64,000 nucleotides of DNA. Source: Pseudomonas sp. PDM14 (GTDB taxonomy: Bacteria > Pseudomonadota > Gammaproteobacteria > Pseudomonadales > Pseudomonadaceae). Positions within the stretch are counted from its first letter, which is position 1; each line of letters starts with the position of its first letter. Below the pieces are notes generated by a model. That model had not been told where the DNA came from, made no database searches, and saw only the letters and a list, made by a program, of their open reading frames with translations. The translations under genes and the position numbers were made by a program. Below are positions 29,601-39,224 of the stretch, piece after piece. The stretch lies in the NCBI RefSeq assembly GCF_014851905.1, contig NZ_JACVAQ010000001.1, positions 1,736,001 to 1,800,000 on the forward strand, in the 5' to 3' direction.

Positions 29601-32600
29601 CGAACTGCGGGGCGTCCAGTTGTTCTTCCACGCTCTGCGCGGCCGCTTCGGCCTCGGGCTGGGCGAACAGCGGCGAATCGGATGGATGATCGAGCGGCTC
29701 GCTGTCCAGGGCCTCACTGGCCTCGGCGGCAGGTGCGTCCTCCAGCCAGTTGTCCGCGTCCGGCGCAGCGCCTTGTTCGGCCTGCTCGCCAACCGGCGAC
29801 AGATCCGCGTCCTTCGCCTCCAGGTCCTCGCTGCCGAGCTCCGGCAGGGCACCATCCAGCGACCACTCTTCACGGCTTAGCTCGGGCAGGTCCTGCAACT
29901 TCGGCTCTTCGGCCACGAACGGCTGCGCCGCGTCGGCGGCGTCCGTCCACTCGTCACTGTTCAGGGCCGGCAGATCACCGAGATCCGGTGCAACGAAGTC
30001 GACGTCGGCGAGCTCGCCCAGATCGATTTCCGGCGAATCGCTCGGCGTGCTATCGGCCTGGACTTCCTCCAGTTGCAGGCCCGGCGTATCGTCCAGCACC
30101 GGCAGTGGCGACTCGGCTTCGGCTTCGGCTTCGGCTTCGGCTTCGGCTTCGGCTTCGGCTTCGGCTTCGGCTTCGAGAACAGGCTGGGCGAGCGGCGCGA
30201 CTAGCGCCAGGCTCGGTGCTCCGCCGCTCTGGCGAAAGGCACGGATCGCCTCGATCAGGGTCGTGGAGTCACTCAGCGGGCGGTTGGCCTGCAGCTGCTC
30301 GAGCAGTACGGCCAGGCGGTCGTGGCTCTGCTGCAACAGACCGGCCAGGTAAGGCGAGTGGCTGAAGCGGCGGTCGACCAGGCCTTCGTACAGGGATTCG
30401 AGCTCATGGGCGAGGTCGCCGATGGCGCGGATCTCGGCCATGCGCGCGCCACCCTTGAGGGTATGCAGATCACGCTGCAGCGACGACAGGGCCATGTTGT
30501 TGTCGGGCTCACCCAACCAGCGATCCAGGGCCTGCCCGGCGCTGTCGAGGATATCCACGGCTTCCTCGAGGAAGATCTCGACCATTTCCTCGTCGAGGTT
30601 CTCCGGCATGCTGCCGACAGGCTCATCGGCCTCGAAAATCGGCAGCGGCTCGGGTTCGACGACCGGTAGCGGCTCGACGACCTCGAAGGTCGGCGCCTCC
30701 AGCGGGGTCTCTTCGATGTTGAATTCGGTCGGCTCGGCCTCGTCGAGTTCGATGACTTCGAGACCACTCGGGGCCTGCAGATCCAGCAGCGCCAAGGCGG
30801 CCGGGTCCAGGGCTTCGCCCAGCAGGCCGTGCAGCGTTGCGACCAGCTCCGGTTGCGGGTCGACCTCGAGGCCGGCGGCGACCTGATCCATCATGCCGAT
30901 CAGGGCTTCGTGGGCGACTTCGGCTTCGCTGAAGAAGCGCTCGCTGATCGCCAGGCGACCGTCCTGCACGGCGCTGTACAGCGCCAGCAGAGCCTGGCAC
31001 AGCTCGTCGATCTGCGGCAGCTCGGCCATCTGGGCGCCGCGGCCGAGGGTGGTCAGCTCATCCAGCAGGGCACTCAGCTCCTGCTGTTCACTGGGGTGTT
31101 CGCGCCATTTGTGCAGCAGGTCCTCGGCGTCGAGCAGGATGTCCATGCCTTCGGCGAGGAAGATCGAAATCAGTTGCGGATCACGGGCTTCGCCCTGCTC
31201 GTCCTGGCGGCCCAGTTCGGCACTGTCCAGGCGTTCCTGGTGCAGCTTGTGCACATCGGCGAGCAGCTCGGCGGAACCGGGAATCGTGGCCAGCGGCTGG
31301 CTTTCCAGTTGCTCCACGCCAATGCGGAACAGGCGTTCGGCGCGGTGCAGCACCTCGGCCTCGGCCAGATCCATGGGAATCAGGTTGGCCTTGAATTCCT
31401 TGGCGAGTTTTTCCAGCGGTGTGGCGATTTCCGCGATCGGCAGAATGCCGGCCATGTAGGCGCTGCCCTTGAGCGTGTGCAGGGCACGCTGCAGATCGTC
31501 GGTGACCGGCTGCGGCAGTTCCTGGGCACAGTCGGCGAGGAAGCCGACCAGGGCATCCAGGTGGGTTTCCGCTTCGTTGCGGAAAATCTCCAGCAGCTGC
31601 GGGTCGAGTGGCTCACCATCGAACTCGTCCAACTCGGGGGCAGGTGCGGCCGGCGCTTCAACACCCGCAGACGCAGCGGCCGCCACGGGCGGTGGCAGGC
31701 CACGAGCCAGGGCATGGGCGGTAGCAGCCAGCAGGTCGACATCGTCGCGCTGGCGCTGGGCCTTGTTGGCAAACTCTTCGACCAGCGCCGGCATCAGCGC
31801 GACCACATCCTTGACCACCTGCTGCACCGGCTCGTCGGGCTGGATGCTGCGGTCGAGCACACGGTTGAGCAGGTTCTCGATCGACCAGCCCAGCTCGCCG
31901 ATAACCAGCGCGCGGACCATTCGGCCGCTGCCCTTGAGGGTGTGGAACGCCCGGCGGATTTCGCTCAGGGCATCCTTGTCGGTGGTGTCGGCACACCAGC
32001 GCGGCAGGTAGTCACCAATGGTTTCCAGAACTTCGGCAACTTCCTCGACGAAGACTTCCAGCAGCTCTTCGTCGATCGGTTCTTCGTCGGCTGGCGGCGG
32101 CAACAGGCTCGGCGGCACGTCCTGCGCCGGCGGATTGATCGCCTGCACCGGTGCGGCCATGACATCGGCCATGGACAGCGGTTTTTCCGCTTCGGGCTCG
32201 GCAACCGGTTCGATCAGCGCGCTGGGCAGCTCGACTTCCGGCAGCTCCATGGCGAACTCGGCGGCATCCCAGCTCGTCGGCGCCTCTTCCAGTGCGTCGA
32301 GGCTCAGGGTTTCCAGCGGCAGATCGGCACCGCTCGAAAGCGGGGCGTCGAGCGGCTCGAGCTCGTCGAAATCGAAGGCAGGCAGCTCTTCGACACTGCC
32401 ACTAGGCGTCACCAGGCCGAAATCGATGGTCTCTTCCGACGGTGCATCGGCGAGTTCGATCTCGCCCAGACCCCAGTTGTCATCGCTGGCCAGCACTTCG
32501 CTCGGCGCTTCATCCAGCGCGGCGAACTCTCCACTCAGTTCGTCTTCCGGCTCGACAGCAGCGTCGATCAGCGGGGCCAGCTCGAGGGTTTCCGGTTCTG

Positions 32601-34494
32601 CAGCGAGCGCTTCGACGCTGAATGCGTCGAGGGACAGCTCGGCGAATTCGCTCGCTTGTAGCCCATCCGACGCCAGCTCATCGACTGCCAGTTCGGCTTC
32701 GTGGGCTTGCGGGATTTCGGCGGCCAGCACCTCGATGTCGTGCATCGGGTCGGCTAGCGGGGCGAACGACAGCTCCTCGGACTCGACGCGGTCGAGAATC
32801 GACGGCTTTTCCTTGAGCGGGTAGCCCAGACTTTCCAGGCTTTCCTCGGCCACATCGAGAATAAGGTCACCCTGGGTCGCGTGGTCCTCGGCGAGACGTT
32901 CGAGGTAGTACTCGACGCTGGTGATGGCGTCGGCCAGGGTGTCGAGGTTCTGCCAGTTGGGCACGGCCTTGCGCGCCAGCAGTTGTTCCTGGATATAGCG
33001 ATTGCACGCCTGCAGCAGCGCCGCGGCACGCGCCAGCGGAATCATCGCCAGGCCACCACGGACCTGGGTCAGCAGCTCCGGCACGCGGGCCAGGTGCTCA
33101 TGGTTCCACTGCGAGGCGATGAACTCGATGATCGCGTCCTTGGCCTGTTCCAGGCCGGTGCGCGCTTCCTTGATCACCAGTTGGTGGATCTGCGCGACAT
33201 CGGTGGTCGGCAGGTGACTCTGTTCGTTGCGGTTGTCGTCGCTCGGCCCGACCATGCCGGCCAGGGTCGCTTCGACGTACAGCAGGGCGCCGGCGACATC
33301 CATCAGCACCGCATCGCTCGGCTCGCGCTGGCCGACGGAAAGGCTGTGGACCACGTCGAGCTGGTCGAGGATGACCTTGCGCGGCTGGCCGAAGCCGAGG
33401 ACTGCCAGGGTATCGGCGATCTGCTTGAGCGGCGCCAGCAGGCCATCGAGGTCGGCCACCTGCTTGCGGTCGCTGCGCACGAACAGGTCGAGGCTGTCCT
33501 TGACCCGCACCAGCTCTTCGCACAGGGCAGCCACCACCGAACGCATGGCGTCGCGGTCAGGGCCGGCCAGGCGTGCACGCTCTTCGTCGACCACTTCGGT
33601 GTCGGGCAGGGCGTCGTCCAGGCGGTACTGTTCCTTGAGCGCGCGCAGGCGCGGCGACTGTGCCGGCGCCTTGGCCACGTAGAACAGCAGGTTCTTGGCC
33701 AGGTCATCCGGGGCCGACTGGTTGATGCCATCGGCGCCCTGCTCGACCAGGCGCTTGAGCTCCTTGTCGACCTGGCGCAGCAGGGTGCGCACCGAGGCGC
33801 CATTGGCCACGCTGCCATTGGCCAGGCCTTCGACCATGCCCGAGGCGATCTGCCACAGCGGGCCGAGCGGCGCGTCCTTGCACAGCGCTTCGAGGCGGGC
33901 GAAGACACGGGCCATGTAGCCGAGATTGGTCGCCAGGTCCTGGCCGCGGATCACCCCGACCAGGGCCATCTGCAGCATCTGCCGCAGCTTGCGCAGCAGT
34001 ACCGGCAGTTCTGCCGTGCGCAGTTTTTCCAGGGATTCGTAAGGCAGTGCCGGCTGGCGCCCGGAGAGGTCCGGAGAGAACAGGCTGGTTTCCGACAGCA
34101 GTTTCTCGCCACGAGCGGCGCGCAGGTCGTTGAGCAGCGGCAGCACGACCATCGGCAGGTCGCGACGCGCGCTCTGGATACGGTCGAGGTAGATCGGCAA
34201 TTGCAGGATCGCCTGCATCAGCACTTCCAGGGCCTCGCCCTGGTTGCTCACGCGATTCTCCATCAACGCCTGGGCGAGTTGCTCCATTTCCTCGGCGAGC
34301 AATGCCGCGCCGTAGAACTCGACCATCTGCAGGGTGCCATGCACCTGGTGCACATAGGTCAGGCAGAAGCGCATGCGTGTCGGGTCCTGCGGGTTCTCGA
34401 CGAACGCCTCCAGGGCCTGACGGGCCTGCTTCAGCGTTTCCGCGATTTCGCCTTTGACCCACTCCAGGGCGACATAGTCGTGCCGATCACCCAT
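26680..34494 (-). CDS. chpA: Pil-Chp hybrid histidine kinase ChpA with eight Xpt domains
   Basis: A 2604-residue CheA-type kinase that controls twitching motility and cAMP. Candidate phosphotransfer sites, in order: His49 (HQVHGTLQM), Thr476 (TQVRGGLAM), His851 (HTLKGSGRM), His1006 (HTLKGSAYM), Thr1148 (TTLGRGAQM), His1344 and His1718 (HTLKGGARM), His1864 (HTLKGGARL). A dimerisation region follows, then the ATPase (HMLRNAVDHG near 2183), the G-box GRGVGMDVVHSE, a CheW domain and a receiver with phospho-acceptor Asp2533 (LLDIEMPRMDG). Acidic linkers join the domains, one being an (EA)n run at 1441-1460. The start at 34494 is set by GGAG upstream. It is somewhat longer than the P. aeruginosa protein. 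Confidence 0.97.
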   Translation of the reverse strand: MGDRHDYVALEWVKGEIAETLKQARQALEAFVENPQDPTRMRFCLTYVHQVHGTLQMVEFYGAALLAEEMEQLAQALMENRVSNQGEALEVLMQAILQLPIYLDRIQSARRDLPMVVLPLLNDLRAARGEKLLSETSLFSPDLSGRQPALPYESLEKLRTAELPVLLRKLRQMLQMALVGVIRGQDLATNLGYMARVFARLEALCKDAPLGPLWQIASGMVEGLANGSVANGASVRTLLRQVDKELKRLVEQGADGINQSAPDDLAKNLLFYVAKAPAQSPRLRALKEQYRLDDALPDTEVVDEERARLAGPDRDAMRSVVAALCEELVRVKDSLDLFVRSDRKQVADLDGLLAPLKQIADTLAVLGFGQPRKVILDQLDVVHSLSVGQREPSDAVLMDVAGALLYVEATLAGMVGPSDDNRNEQSHLPTTDVAQIHQLVIKEARTGLEQAKDAIIEFIASQWNHEHLARVPELLTQVRGGLAMIPLARAAALLQACNRYIQEQLLARKAVPNWQNLDTLADAITSVEYYLERLAEDHATQGDLILDVAEESLESLGYPLKEKPSILDRVESEELSFAPLADPMHDIEVLAAEIPQAHEAELAVDELASDGLQASEFAELSLDAFSVEALAAEPETLELAPLIDAAVEPEDELSGEFAALDEAPSEVLASDDNWGLGEIELADAPSEETIDFGLVTPSGSVEELPAFDFDELEPLDAPLSSGADLPLETLSLDALEEAPTSWDAAEFAMELPEVELPSALIEPVAEPEAEKPLSMADVMAAPVQAINPPAQDVPPSLLPPPADEEPIDEELLEVFVEEVAEVLETIGDYLPRWCADTTDKDALSEIRRAFHTLKGSGRMVRALVIGELGWSIENLLNRVLDRSIQPDEPVQQVVKDVVALMPALVEEFANKAQRQRDDVDLLAATAHALARGLPPPVAAAASAGVEAPAAPAPELDEFDGEPLDPQLLEIFRNEAETHLDALVGFLADCAQELPQPVTDDLQRALHTLKGSAYMAGILPIAEIATPLEKLAKEFKANLIPMDLAEAEVLHRAERLFRIGVEQLESQPLATIPGSAELLADVHKLHQERLDSAELGRQDEQGEARDPQLISIFLAEGMDILLDAEDLLHKWREHPSEQQELSALLDELTTLGRGAQMAELPQIDELCQALLALYSAVQDGRLAISERFFSEAEVAHEALIGMMDQVAAGLEVDPQPELVATLHGLLGEALDPAALALLDLQAPSGLEVIELDEAEPTEFNIEETPLEAPTFEVVEPLPVVEPEPLPIFEADEPVGSMPENLDEEMVEIFLEEAVDILDSAGQALDRWLGEPDNNMALSSLQRDLHTLKGGARMAEIRAIGDLAHELESLYEGLVDRRFSHSPYLAGLLQQSHDRLAVLLEQLQANRPLSDSTTLIEAIRAFRQSGGAPSLALVAPLAQPVLEAEAEAEAEAEAEAEAEAEAESPLPVLDDTPGLQLEEVQADSTPSDSPEIDLGELADVDFVAPDLGDLPALNSDEWTDAADAAQPFVAEEPKLQDLPELSREEWSLDGALPELGSEDLEAKDADLSPVGEQAEQGAAPDADNWLEDAPAAEASEALDSEPLDHPSDSPLFAQPEAEAAAQSVEEQLDAPQFDAWASSEAAVEVPVEPAPVEPLGQTFDAPVVAAQPAAPIDDDRDPELVEIFLEEGFDIIESAGGALQRWMGDVNNTLEVESLQRDLHTLKGGARMAEIREIGDLAHELEFLYEGMGDGRLRAGQDLFGLLQACHDRLAEMLEAVRDQRAVPDGTVLIETIRRFRANPDEQLSIPSSVHLQPVADEDDGAEADILDIFLEEADDLLEAMESAVGRWEASREDGAAIDDMLRILHTLKGGARLAGQKRLGDLTHDLEQHLTEAQQQGAPWPESLFLDVQSGFEGLQKELDQLRQRLDDSAAADAALPVEEVEPQAPKPVTLNTPIVAASSVPQGRQELRVLPFVQRAAEAALEAASRRAPQELVKVPAELLEGLVNLAGETSIFRGRVEQQVSDVGFTLGEMEATIERVRDQLRRLDIETQAQILSRYQAEAERAGYEDFDPLEMDRHSQLQQLSRALFESASDLLDLKETLSARNRDAETLLLQQARVNTELQEGLMRTRMVPFDRLVPRLRRIVRQVAGELGKQVEFHVGNAEGEMDRTVLERIVAPLEHMLRNAVDHGIEPGEVRRANGKSEVGNIRLSLGREGGDILLTLADDGGGIKLDAVRRKAIERGLMDADSDLSDHEVLQFILEAGFSTAEKVTQISGRGVGMDVVHSEVKQLGGSMSIESTVGEGTRFLIRLPFTVSVNRALMVLSGEDLYAIPLNTIEGIVRVSPYELEAYYAPDAPRFEYAGQAYELKYLGDLLNNGQQPKLIGQSLPLPVILVRSSEHAVAVQVDSLAGSREIVVKSLGLQFSGVHGISGATILGDGRVVVILDLLATIRVRHAHLLGQQQPRLASQAPQTAAELEADRPTLVMVVDDSVTVRKVTSRLLERNGMNVLTAKDGVDAIAQLQEHKPDIMLLDIEMPRMDGFEVATLVRHDERLKDLPIIMITSRTGEKHRERAMTIGVNEYLGKPYQESDLLENIQKLVKRHE
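30115..30174 (-). repeat. Ten perfect GAAGCC hexamers inside chpA (microsatellite)
   Basis: On the plus strand GGCTTC is repeated ten times without interruption; on the coding strand this is GAAGCC, read as Glu-Ala repeats in a linker between ChpA domains. Gain or loss of a unit changes the protein by two residues and keeps the frame. Confidence 0.95.
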
Positions 34495-34516
34495 ACCGAC
34501 TCCAATCATTCTTGTC

Positions 34517-35398
34517 TTAGCCCTTGCGGGTAAACGCCAGCACACGCTCGTCGGCAACCGGCTCCAGGTCCGGGTGTTGCCAACCGACCACTTCCCCCAC
34601 CCCGACGACCAGCAAACCTCCCGGCGCCAGGCGTTCAGCCAGGCGGTTGAGGATTTCGCGGCGCCGCCAGCGGCGGAAGTAGATCAGCATGTTCTGGCAG
34701 AAAATTACGTCCATGCCGGTCAAGGGCGCCTTGCCCAGTTCCAGCACATTCAACCTGGCGAAGCAGATGCGCGCCGCCAGGTCCGGCACTACGTTGAAAC
34801 GGCCGTCTTGCTGGGCGACGAAATAGCGTTCGCACAGGTCGGCATCCATCTGCTCCAGGCGGCGCGCGCCATACGTGGCCTCGCGTGCCTTGCTCAGGGC
34901 ATTCAGGCTGATATCGGTGCCCGTCACCCCGAACGTCTGATCACTCTGCAACTCGCGCAGCACTTCGGCGGCGCAGATGGCCATTGAATGCGGCTCCTCG
35001 CCACTCGAACAGCCCACGCTCCACAACGCCCAGGGTTGCTGCTGCTCGTCGGTGGCCAAACGGCCACGCAGGTAGCTTTCCAGCACATCGAACGAAGGGC
35101 GGTGACGAAAGAAGCGGGTTTCCTGAACGGTGAGACGATCCAGCAGCGTCGACCACTCGACTGCACCACGCGGACCATCGGTGACCTGCCGGAAGTAGCT
35201 GGCATAGTCGGCGACGTCCAGTTCGCGCATCCGCGCACTCAGGTTGGTCTGCAGGAATGCCCGGCGCTGCTCGTTGATCACCACACCGGTGCGCTCTTCG
35301 AGCAATGCCTGCCAGTCGCGGAATTCCGCTTGCGACATATCGGCCAGGGGTTTCAAGGCCCAGACGCCGCTTGGCTGCATGCCGTGCCCCTCGCTCAT
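34517..35398 (-). CDS. pilK: Chemoreceptor methyltransferase PilK (CheR family)
   Basis: A 293-residue SAM-dependent enzyme that methylates glutamates of PilJ. The N-terminal CheR all-alpha domain lies at about 20-90 (FRDWQALLEERTGVVINEQR). The catalytic domain has ETRFFRHRPSFDVLE, SAM motif I WSVGCSSGEEPHSMAI, GTDISLNAL and DVIFCQNMLIYF. It lies between pilJ and chpA in the cluster, 22 bp upstream of chpA. Confidence 0.95.
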   Translation of the reverse strand: MSEGHGMQPSGVWALKPLADMSQAEFRDWQALLEERTGVVINEQRRAFLQTNLSARMRELDVADYASYFRQVTDGPRGAVEWSTLLDRLTVQETRFFRHRPSFDVLESYLRGRLATDEQQQPWALWSVGCSSGEEPHSMAICAAEVLRELQSDQTFGVTGTDISLNALSKAREATYGARRLEQMDADLCERYFVAQQDGRFNVVPDLAARICFARLNVLELGKAPLTGMDVIFCQNMLIYFRRWRRREILNRLAERLAPGGLLVVGVGEVVGWQHPDLEPVADERVLAFTRKG

Positions 35399-35448
35399 GG
35401 CCGAGTGCCTCGGGCGGCGACCTGCTCAGGCCGCTGCCCGTCTCCTGT

Positions 35449-37491
35449 TTAGACCTGACCGTCCGGCAGGGTGAAGTCGGATACCGACTTGCGCATCTCA
35501 CTGGCCATCTTGGCCAGGTTACCAATGCTCTTGGCGGTAGCGGTGGTACCTGCGGAGGTCTGCGAGGTGATCTCCTGGATCACGTTCATGGTGTTGGAGA
35601 TGTGGCCGGCAGACGATGCCTGCTGGCGAGCGGCGTTGGAGATGTTCTGGATCAGGGCCGCGAGGGTCTTGGATACCTTCTCGATCTCTTCCAGTGCCAC
35701 ACCGGCGTCCTGCGCCAGACGGGCACCGCGTACCACTTCGGACGTGGTCTGCTCCATGGAGATAACCGCTTCGTTGGTGTCGGTCTGAATCGTTTTAACC
35801 AGCGCCTCGATCTGTTTGGTTGCAGCGGAGGAACGTTCCGCGAGGCGTTGTACCTCGTCCGCTACCACGGCGAAGCCTCGACCCGCGTCACCGGCCATGG
35901 AGGCCTGGATCGCGGCGTTCAGTGCGAGGATGTTGGTCTGGTCGGCAATGTCGTTAATCAGGCTAACGATGTCACCGATCTCCTGGGACGATTCACCCAG
36001 GCGTTTAATACGCTTGGAGGTGTCCTGGATCTGCTCACGGATGTTATCCATGCCGGTGATGGTGTTGTGTACGACTTCGTTGCCCTTGTTGGCGATGGCT
36101 ACGGAACGTTCCGCTACCGCGGAGGATTCCGAGGCGTTCGCCGATACCTGGTCAATCGACACGGCCATTTCGTTGATCGCCGCCGATGCCCCGGCGATTT
36201 CCTGCGCCTGGTGTTCGGATGCTTCGGCCAGGTGCATCGCTGTCGCCTGGGTTTCCTGGGCGGCGGCGGCCACCTGGACAGCGGTCGAGTTGATCGTCGC
36301 TACCAGGTCGCGCAGCTGGTCGATGGAGTAGTTGATGGAGTCGGCGATGGCACCGGTGAAGTCTTCGGTTACCGTTGCCGCTACCGTCAGGTCACCGTCC
36401 GCGAGGTCAGCGATTTCGTCGAGCAGTCGCAGAATCGCCGCCTGGTTACGTTCGTTCTTCTCGGCGGTGGAGGCCAATCGGCGGTTGGTTTCACGCACCA
36501 TCACCAGGCCGATCAGGATGATCGAAGCCAGGGCGAGCAGGCCGAGCACGTAGCCCGCCAGGGTGTTGAAGTAACGGCCGGTCGCCAGGTTCTCGAAGCC
36601 TTCGGTAAGACCGGAGGCCTTGTCCAGCAGGGTCTGCGAGTCGGTGAAGATGGTGCTGGCGGATTCACGGACCTGGAACAGTTCAGGCGAGGTTTCGAGA
36701 ATCTCGTCCACCGAACCGGACACGAACTGGAACAGCTCGGAAATCTCGGCCAGGCGCTCAAGGGCGTCCGGGTCGGTAACCTTGGATATCTCCATGGCGG
36801 CGTTGCCTTCGGTCATCGCCTTGAGTACGCGACCGAAGAGGCTGGCGTCACGACCGAACATGTCGGCGGCCTGTACCGAGTCATCGTCACCGGCCAGCAC
36901 CTTGTTCACCGAGCCGAGGATACGTTCGGCGAGCAGCGACTGGCGCTGGGCAACCGAAACCTGGGCCGCGGGTGCGCCGCTCTGCAGGAGAATGTCGACG
37001 ACTTCCTCGTACTCGACCTGCAGCTGCGGAATGGTTTCCGCAAGGGTCGCGGCTACCTGGTGCAGGGAGAGAACGGTCTGTTCGCTGGCGAGAATGGCGT
37101 CGGCGTTCTTGCGCAGGCTGTCCCAGTCCTTCTGCACCTGGTCCATTTCGGCCTGCATCGAAGCCGGCGCCTGTGGCAGGCCGGTCGATTCGTCGCCGGA
37201 GGTCAGGAAGCCCCAACGCTCTTCGAAGCCATTGCGCGCCTCTTTCAGCAGCGGGAAGGCCTCGGCCTTGCCGGTTGCCGCTTCCGTGGCGTTCTTCGCA
37301 ATACGCTGGGAAAGTACACGCAGCTCACCGGCGTGGCTGATGTATTCCTTGTCGTAGTTCGACTGGGTGTTGAGATAGGCGAAGTTGGCGAACAACAACA
37401 CGATGGAGATGATCAGGACGATAAACAGTCCGGCGATCAGCGTGTTACTGCGCACACCTGCCAATAGATTGCCTGCGTTGAATTTATTCAT
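35449..37491 (-). CDS. pilJ: Type IV pilus methyl-accepting chemoreceptor PilJ
   Basis: A 680-residue inner-membrane chemoreceptor that signals through ChpA. The first span lies at about 18-37 ([20 protein letters not shown]), then a large periplasmic region with two related PilJ-type sensing repeats, then a second span around 315-335 ([20 protein letters not shown]), a HAMP-like linker and a long cytoplasmic coiled coil. The signalling tip reads [20 protein letters not shown] and continues [19 protein letters not shown]. The start at 37491 gives the known N-terminus [12 protein letters not shown]. Confidence 0.97.
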   Translation of the reverse strand: MNKFNAGNLLAGVRSNTLIAGLFIVLIISIVLLFANFAYLNTQSNYDKEYISHAGELRVLSQRIAKNATEAATGKAEAFPLLKEARNGFEERWGFLTSGDESTGLPQAPASMQAEMDQVQKDWDSLRKNADAILASEQTVLSLHQVAATLAETIPQLQVEYEEVVDILLQSGAPAAQVSVAQRQSLLAERILGSVNKVLAGDDDSVQAADMFGRDASLFGRVLKAMTEGNAAMEISKVTDPDALERLAEISELFQFVSGSVDEILETSPELFQVRESASTIFTDSQTLLDKASGLTEGFENLATGRYFNTLAGYVLGLLALASIILIGLVMVRETNRRLASTAEKNERNQAAILRLLDEIADLADGDLTVAATVTEDFTGAIADSINYSIDQLRDLVATINSTAVQVAAAAQETQATAMHLAEASEHQAQEIAGASAAINEMAVSIDQVSANASESSAVAERSVAIANKGNEVVHNTITGMDNIREQIQDTSKRIKRLGESSQEIGDIVSLINDIADQTNILALNAAIQASMAGDAGRGFAVVADEVQRLAERSSAATKQIEALVKTIQTDTNEAVISMEQTTSEVVRGARLAQDAGVALEEIEKVSKTLAALIQNISNAARQQASSAGHISNTMNVIQEITSQTSAGTTATAKSIGNLAKMASEMRKSVSDFTLPDGQV

Positions 37492-37575
37492 TATCTGGCC
37501 CCCGCCTGGACCGACCGCACTACGGTTCCCATGTAACGCCAAAGGGCCGGCAAATGCCGACCCAACCAAAAACTC

Positions 37576-38112
37576 TTATATAGCCACGTCCAGAAAGCCC
37601 TGATGCCTGGCCAGCGCATGCGGGCTGAACACCAGCCACGGCTGTTCTCGCTGGAACACACCATGGATAAAGGGCTGAATCGAGGCTTCCAGCGGTGGCA
37701 ACTGCTCGGAGAAGGTATCCACCGGGAAGTGCTGCATGCCGAATACTTCGTCGACCGTCAGCCCGGCGAATACTTCCTGATGGTCCACGATCAGTACCCG
37801 CCGCTGCTTGCGCAGAGGTGACAGCTCGGAACCGAAGTAGCCACACAGGTCCATCACCGGCAGCAGCCGGCCGCGCACGTTGGCAACGCCCTTGACCCAG
37901 CTTTTGACGCCAGGCAGCAAGGTATGCCGAGGCTCGTGCAGGACTTCGCCGATCTCACCCATCGGCGCCACGAACAGGCGCTCGCCCATCCGGAAACCGA
38001 TGCCACTCCAGGTCTGTACAGCCTGCTGCTGCGACGGCAAGCCGGCAGCAAGCGCTCGACAACGCTGGTCGATGGCGAGGAGTGACTGGAAGGGAGATTG
38101 CGTGTCCGACAT
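37576..38112 (-). CDS. pilI: CheW-like adaptor PilI
   Basis: A 178-residue CheW-domain protein coupling PilJ to ChpA. After a short leader (MSDTQSPFQSLLAIDQRCRA) the CheW fold covers residues about 33-170, with VAPMGEIGEVLHEPRHTLLP, WVKGVANVRGRLLPVMDL and VLIVDHQEVFAGLTVDEVFG. It lies between pilH and pilJ in the usual order. Confidence 0.95.
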   Translation of the reverse strand: MSDTQSPFQSLLAIDQRCRALAAGLPSQQQAVQTWSGIGFRMGERLFVAPMGEIGEVLHEPRHTLLPGVKSWVKGVANVRGRLLPVMDLCGYFGSELSPLRKQRRVLIVDHQEVFAGLTVDEVFGMQHFPVDTFSEQLPPLEASIQPFIHGVFQREQPWLVFSPHALARHQGFLDVAI

Positions 38113-38158
38113 GCCGGCCTTGGCCTTTTCTTGTTATGGGGCTACGGACTGGACGGCT

Positions 38159-38524
38159 TCAGCCGGCCAGCACCGCATTCAGGGTTTTCATCAGCGTTTC
38201 TTCGTCGACCGGCTTGGTCAGGTAGTCGCGTGCGCCTTGGCGCTTGCCCCAGACCTTGTCGGTCTCCTGATCCTTAGTGGTGACGATGATCACCGGGATG
38301 TGGCTGGTGTCTGCGTCCTTGGTCAGCTGACGAGTCGCCTGGAAGCCATTGAGGCCCGGCATGACGATGTCCATCAGCACGGCATCAGGCTTTTCCTGAC
38401 GCGCCAGTGCGACGCCATCGGCGCCATTCTCGGCCTTGAGCACCTGATGACCATGCTTTTCCAGCATGGCAGTCAGTTTGTACATTTCGGTAGGCGAGTC
38501 ATCAACAATCAAAATACGAGCCAT
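38159..38524 (-). CDS. pilH: Response regulator PilH
   Basis: A 121-residue stand-alone CheY-type receiver. MARILIVDDSPTEMYKL holds the acidic pair, AVLMDIVMPGLNG holds the phospho-acceptor Asp, and TKDQETDK and LTKPVDEETL supply the Thr and Lys switch residues. PilH acts as a phosphate sink or PilT-side output in twitching control. The start at 38524 gives the conserved N-terminus. Confidence 0.96.
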   Translation of the reverse strand: MARILIVDDSPTEMYKLTAMLEKHGHQVLKAENGADGVALARQEKPDAVLMDIVMPGLNGFQATRQLTKDADTSHIPVIIVTTKDQETDKVWGKRQGARDYLTKPVDEETLMKTLNAVLAG

Positions 38525-38569
38525 GGAGTTCCCCATACGCTAAAGGCTTCACCGGCTTGTGGCCGGAAA

Positions 38570-38977
38570 TCAGGAGGCTTGCTCCACCGGGATGAATTCG
38601 GGGACATGCGTCTTGATCGCACCGAGTAGCTCTTCCTTGCTGAAGGGCTTGGTCAGGTACTGGTCAGAGCCAACGATGCGGCCCTTGGCCTTGTCGAACA
38701 GACCGTCCTTGGAGGACAGCATGATCACCGGGGTGGATTTGAAAGCACTGTTGTTCTTGATCAGGGCGCAGGTCTGATAACCATCGAGACGCGGCATCAT
38801 GATGTCAACGAAGATGATGCTGGGGTGGGTATCGGCGATCTTGGCCAATGCATCGAAACCATCAACGGCCGTGATGACTTCGCATCCGACTTTTTTCAGT
38901 AGAGTTTCAGCGGTGCGACGAATCGTTTTCGAATCGTCGATCACCATGACCTTCAAACCCTCGGAATGCTGTTCCAT
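38570..38977 (-). CDS. pilG: Response regulator PilG
   Basis: A 135-residue stand-alone receiver, first gene of the pilGHIJK-chp operon. The N-terminus MEQHSEGLKVMVIDDSKTIR carries the acidic pair, IIFVDIMMPRLDG carries the phospho-acceptor Asp, and VIMLSSKDG and LTKPFSKEELL complete the active site. PilG promotes pilus extension and activation of the adenylate cyclase CyaB. The start at 38977 gives the known length; the frame is open far upstream without conserved sequence. It diverges from gshB across 247 bp. Confidence 0.96.
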   Translation of the reverse strand: MEQHSEGLKVMVIDDSKTIRRTAETLLKKVGCEVITAVDGFDALAKIADTHPSIIFVDIMMPRLDGYQTCALIKNNSAFKSTPVIMLSSKDGLFDKAKGRIVGSDQYLTKPFSKEELLGAIKTHVPEFIPVEQAS

Positions 38978-39224
38978 GTCTGCCCTACCATCGCCTCGGT
39001 GAGTCATTATTCTTACGTTATCAGCGTGCCTGAGGCCCTGCCAGCGACGGGCTGCGACCCAATCGTCGGGCCTTTTTAGCACACTCTCCAGATGCAAGCT
39101 ATAAGCCTCCGAACCTGCGGGGTTTTCCTTGACCGGCAAGGCCACCAGCGCCACCCTTGCGCATCCCAGTATGGCCATCACGGCCCATTCTTGCCGGAAA
39201 TATCGGTTGCGGAGGTTTGCCTCG

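Noticed and set aside
26599..29880. A 1093-codon open frame on the plus strand, with others antisense to chpA (30829-32661, 32881-34533)
   Set aside because: Antisense shadow of chpA caused by high GC content and biased third positions; no conserved motifs and no start signals.
30115..30174. The hexamer run as a CRISPR or mobile repeat
   Set aside because: It is a simple in-frame coding microsatellite with no spacers.
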